From Candidatus Benthicola azotiphorus (lineage in GTDB: Bacteria; Gemmatimonadota; Gemmatimonadetes; Palauibacterales; Palauibacteraceae), in NCBI GenBank assembly GCA_947581745.1, contig CANPVW010000132.1, positions 1-6,136 of the forward strand: DNA of 6,136 nt, given 5' to 3'. Positions 5,739 to 6,136 of this stretch are shown piece after piece (within the stretch, counting starts at the first letter, position 1; each line of letters starts with the position of its first letter). Under the pieces are notes generated by a model, which was given only the letters and a program-made list of their open reading frames with translations, was not told the origin of the DNA and searched no databases. The position numbers and the translations under genes were made by a program.

Positions 5739-6136
5739 GAGGCGGCGTCCTGCTGACCGGCAGCCCGGAGGGAATGAAGGACATCCAGAAGTTGCGGGGG
5801 AAGACGTCGGGGCCTCCCCTCGGCGTCCGTGCATACCAGACGCGTGCTGCCCGAAGCCAGGACCTCGTCCGACTCGGCCCGGCACGCCACATAGGAGAAC
5901 GTCACGGTCCGGCTACGTACTTCGCTCAGCCGGGTCACGATCTCGACGAGCTCGTCGTAGGCCGCGGGGCTGCTGTACTCGACATCCACGTTGGACACCG
6001 GGAGAAGCACCCCCTGTGCCTCGAGGTCGGAGTATGCCACCCCGGCCGCGCGCATGAATTCGGTCCGCCCGAGCTCGAACCAGGCGAGGTACTGCATGTG
6101 ATGCGCCCGACCCATCTGGTCGGTCTCGGCGTAGCG
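5735..6136 (-). CDS. Acyl-CoA thioesterase, YbgC/FadM-type hotdog protein (5'-partial)
   Basis: Likely hydrolyses acyl-CoA thioesters in the cytoplasm; the exact substrate cannot be read from sequence. The frame stays open to the window edge, giving 133 visible residues that begin RYAETDQMGRAHHMQYLAWF. This is the N-terminal signature of the 4HBT/YbgC family, with the putative catalytic Asp in ETDQMG followed by the His pair and the YLAWFELGRTEF helix. Later family features are LPVSNVDVEYSSPAAYDE and an SGSTRLVCTDAEGRPRRLP segment near the C-terminus. An ATG at 6115 is in frame but would delete the Asp, so the true start is beyond 6136, probably by only a few codons. The TGA overlaps the GTG of the next gene, so the two are probably cotranslated. 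In some bacteria YbgC sits with the Tol-Pal genes; no tol or pal gene is visible here. Family assignment is firm, substrate is open. Confidence 0.9.
   Translation of the reverse strand, partial: RYAETDQMGRAHHMQYLAWFELGRTEFMRAAGVAYSDLEAQGVLLPVSNVDVEYSSPAAYDELVEIVTRLSEVRSRTVTFSYVACRAESDEVLASGSTRLVCTDAEGRPRRLPPQLLDVLHSLRAAGQQDAAS

Noticed and set aside
4929..6057. Plus-strand open frames opposite the lipoprotein and thioesterase
   Set aside because: Pro/Arg/Ser-rich translations with no domain signal, antisense to well-supported genes.
1..6136. Search for CRISPR arrays, tRNAs, insertion sequences, attachment sites and phage or defence genes
   Set aside because: No regularly spaced repeats, cloverleaf-like sequence, transposase motifs or terminal inverted repeats were seen; the window is filled by core-type genes.

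Overview
The window is GC-rich bacterial DNA. Every gene I can support lies on the minus strand, so transcription runs from the right edge to the left. It is tightly packed: most neighbours overlap or nearly touch, and GTG starts are common. An LptE-type lipoprotein and a heptose-nucleotide adenylyltransferase point to a diderm (LPS-type) bacterium. A heme O synthase points to respiration with a heme-copper oxidase. The GC content, the CtaB sequence style and the gene mix would suit Gemmatimonadota or a similar environmental lineage, but this is an impression and not a demonstrated assignment.

In transcription order: (1) 6136-5735, a hotdog-fold acyl-CoA thioesterase (YbgC/FadM type) whose extreme N-terminus is off the window; (2) 5738-4962, a lipoprotein that may have a LolA/LolB-like fold, coupled to the thioesterase by a GTGA overlap; (3) 4990-4454, lptE, the LPS-assembly lipoprotein; (4) 4460-2919, a CPA2-family cation:proton antiporter with an unusual signal-like N-terminus and a long polar linker; (5) 2872-2408, a stand-alone RfaE domain II adenylyltransferase for ADP-heptose synthesis; (6) 2291-1317, ctaB, protoheme IX farnesyltransferase; (7) 1307-687, the RdgB/HAM1 inosine/xanthosine triphosphate pyrophosphatase; (8) 669-115, an exported NTF2/SnoaL-like protein. 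Positions 1-114 are non-coding and hold a GC-rich hairpin just past the last stop codon, probably the end of the transcript.

Genes 1-5 read as an envelope block (acyl-CoA turnover, two lipoproteins including one for LPS transport, ion homeostasis, heptose activation). Genes 6-8 are a respiration and housekeeping tail. The one real intergenic gap, 2292-2407, separates these halves. It carries a weak promoter candidate and a 10-codon reading frame whose stop overlaps the ctaB start. No tRNA, rRNA, CRISPR, transposon or phage signal was seen.

The window is mostly ordinary core genome. The points most worth checking are the antiporter's N-terminal extension, the identity of the lipoprotein beside lptE, and the mini-ORF ahead of ctaB. 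I see no evidence of an undescribed multi-gene system.
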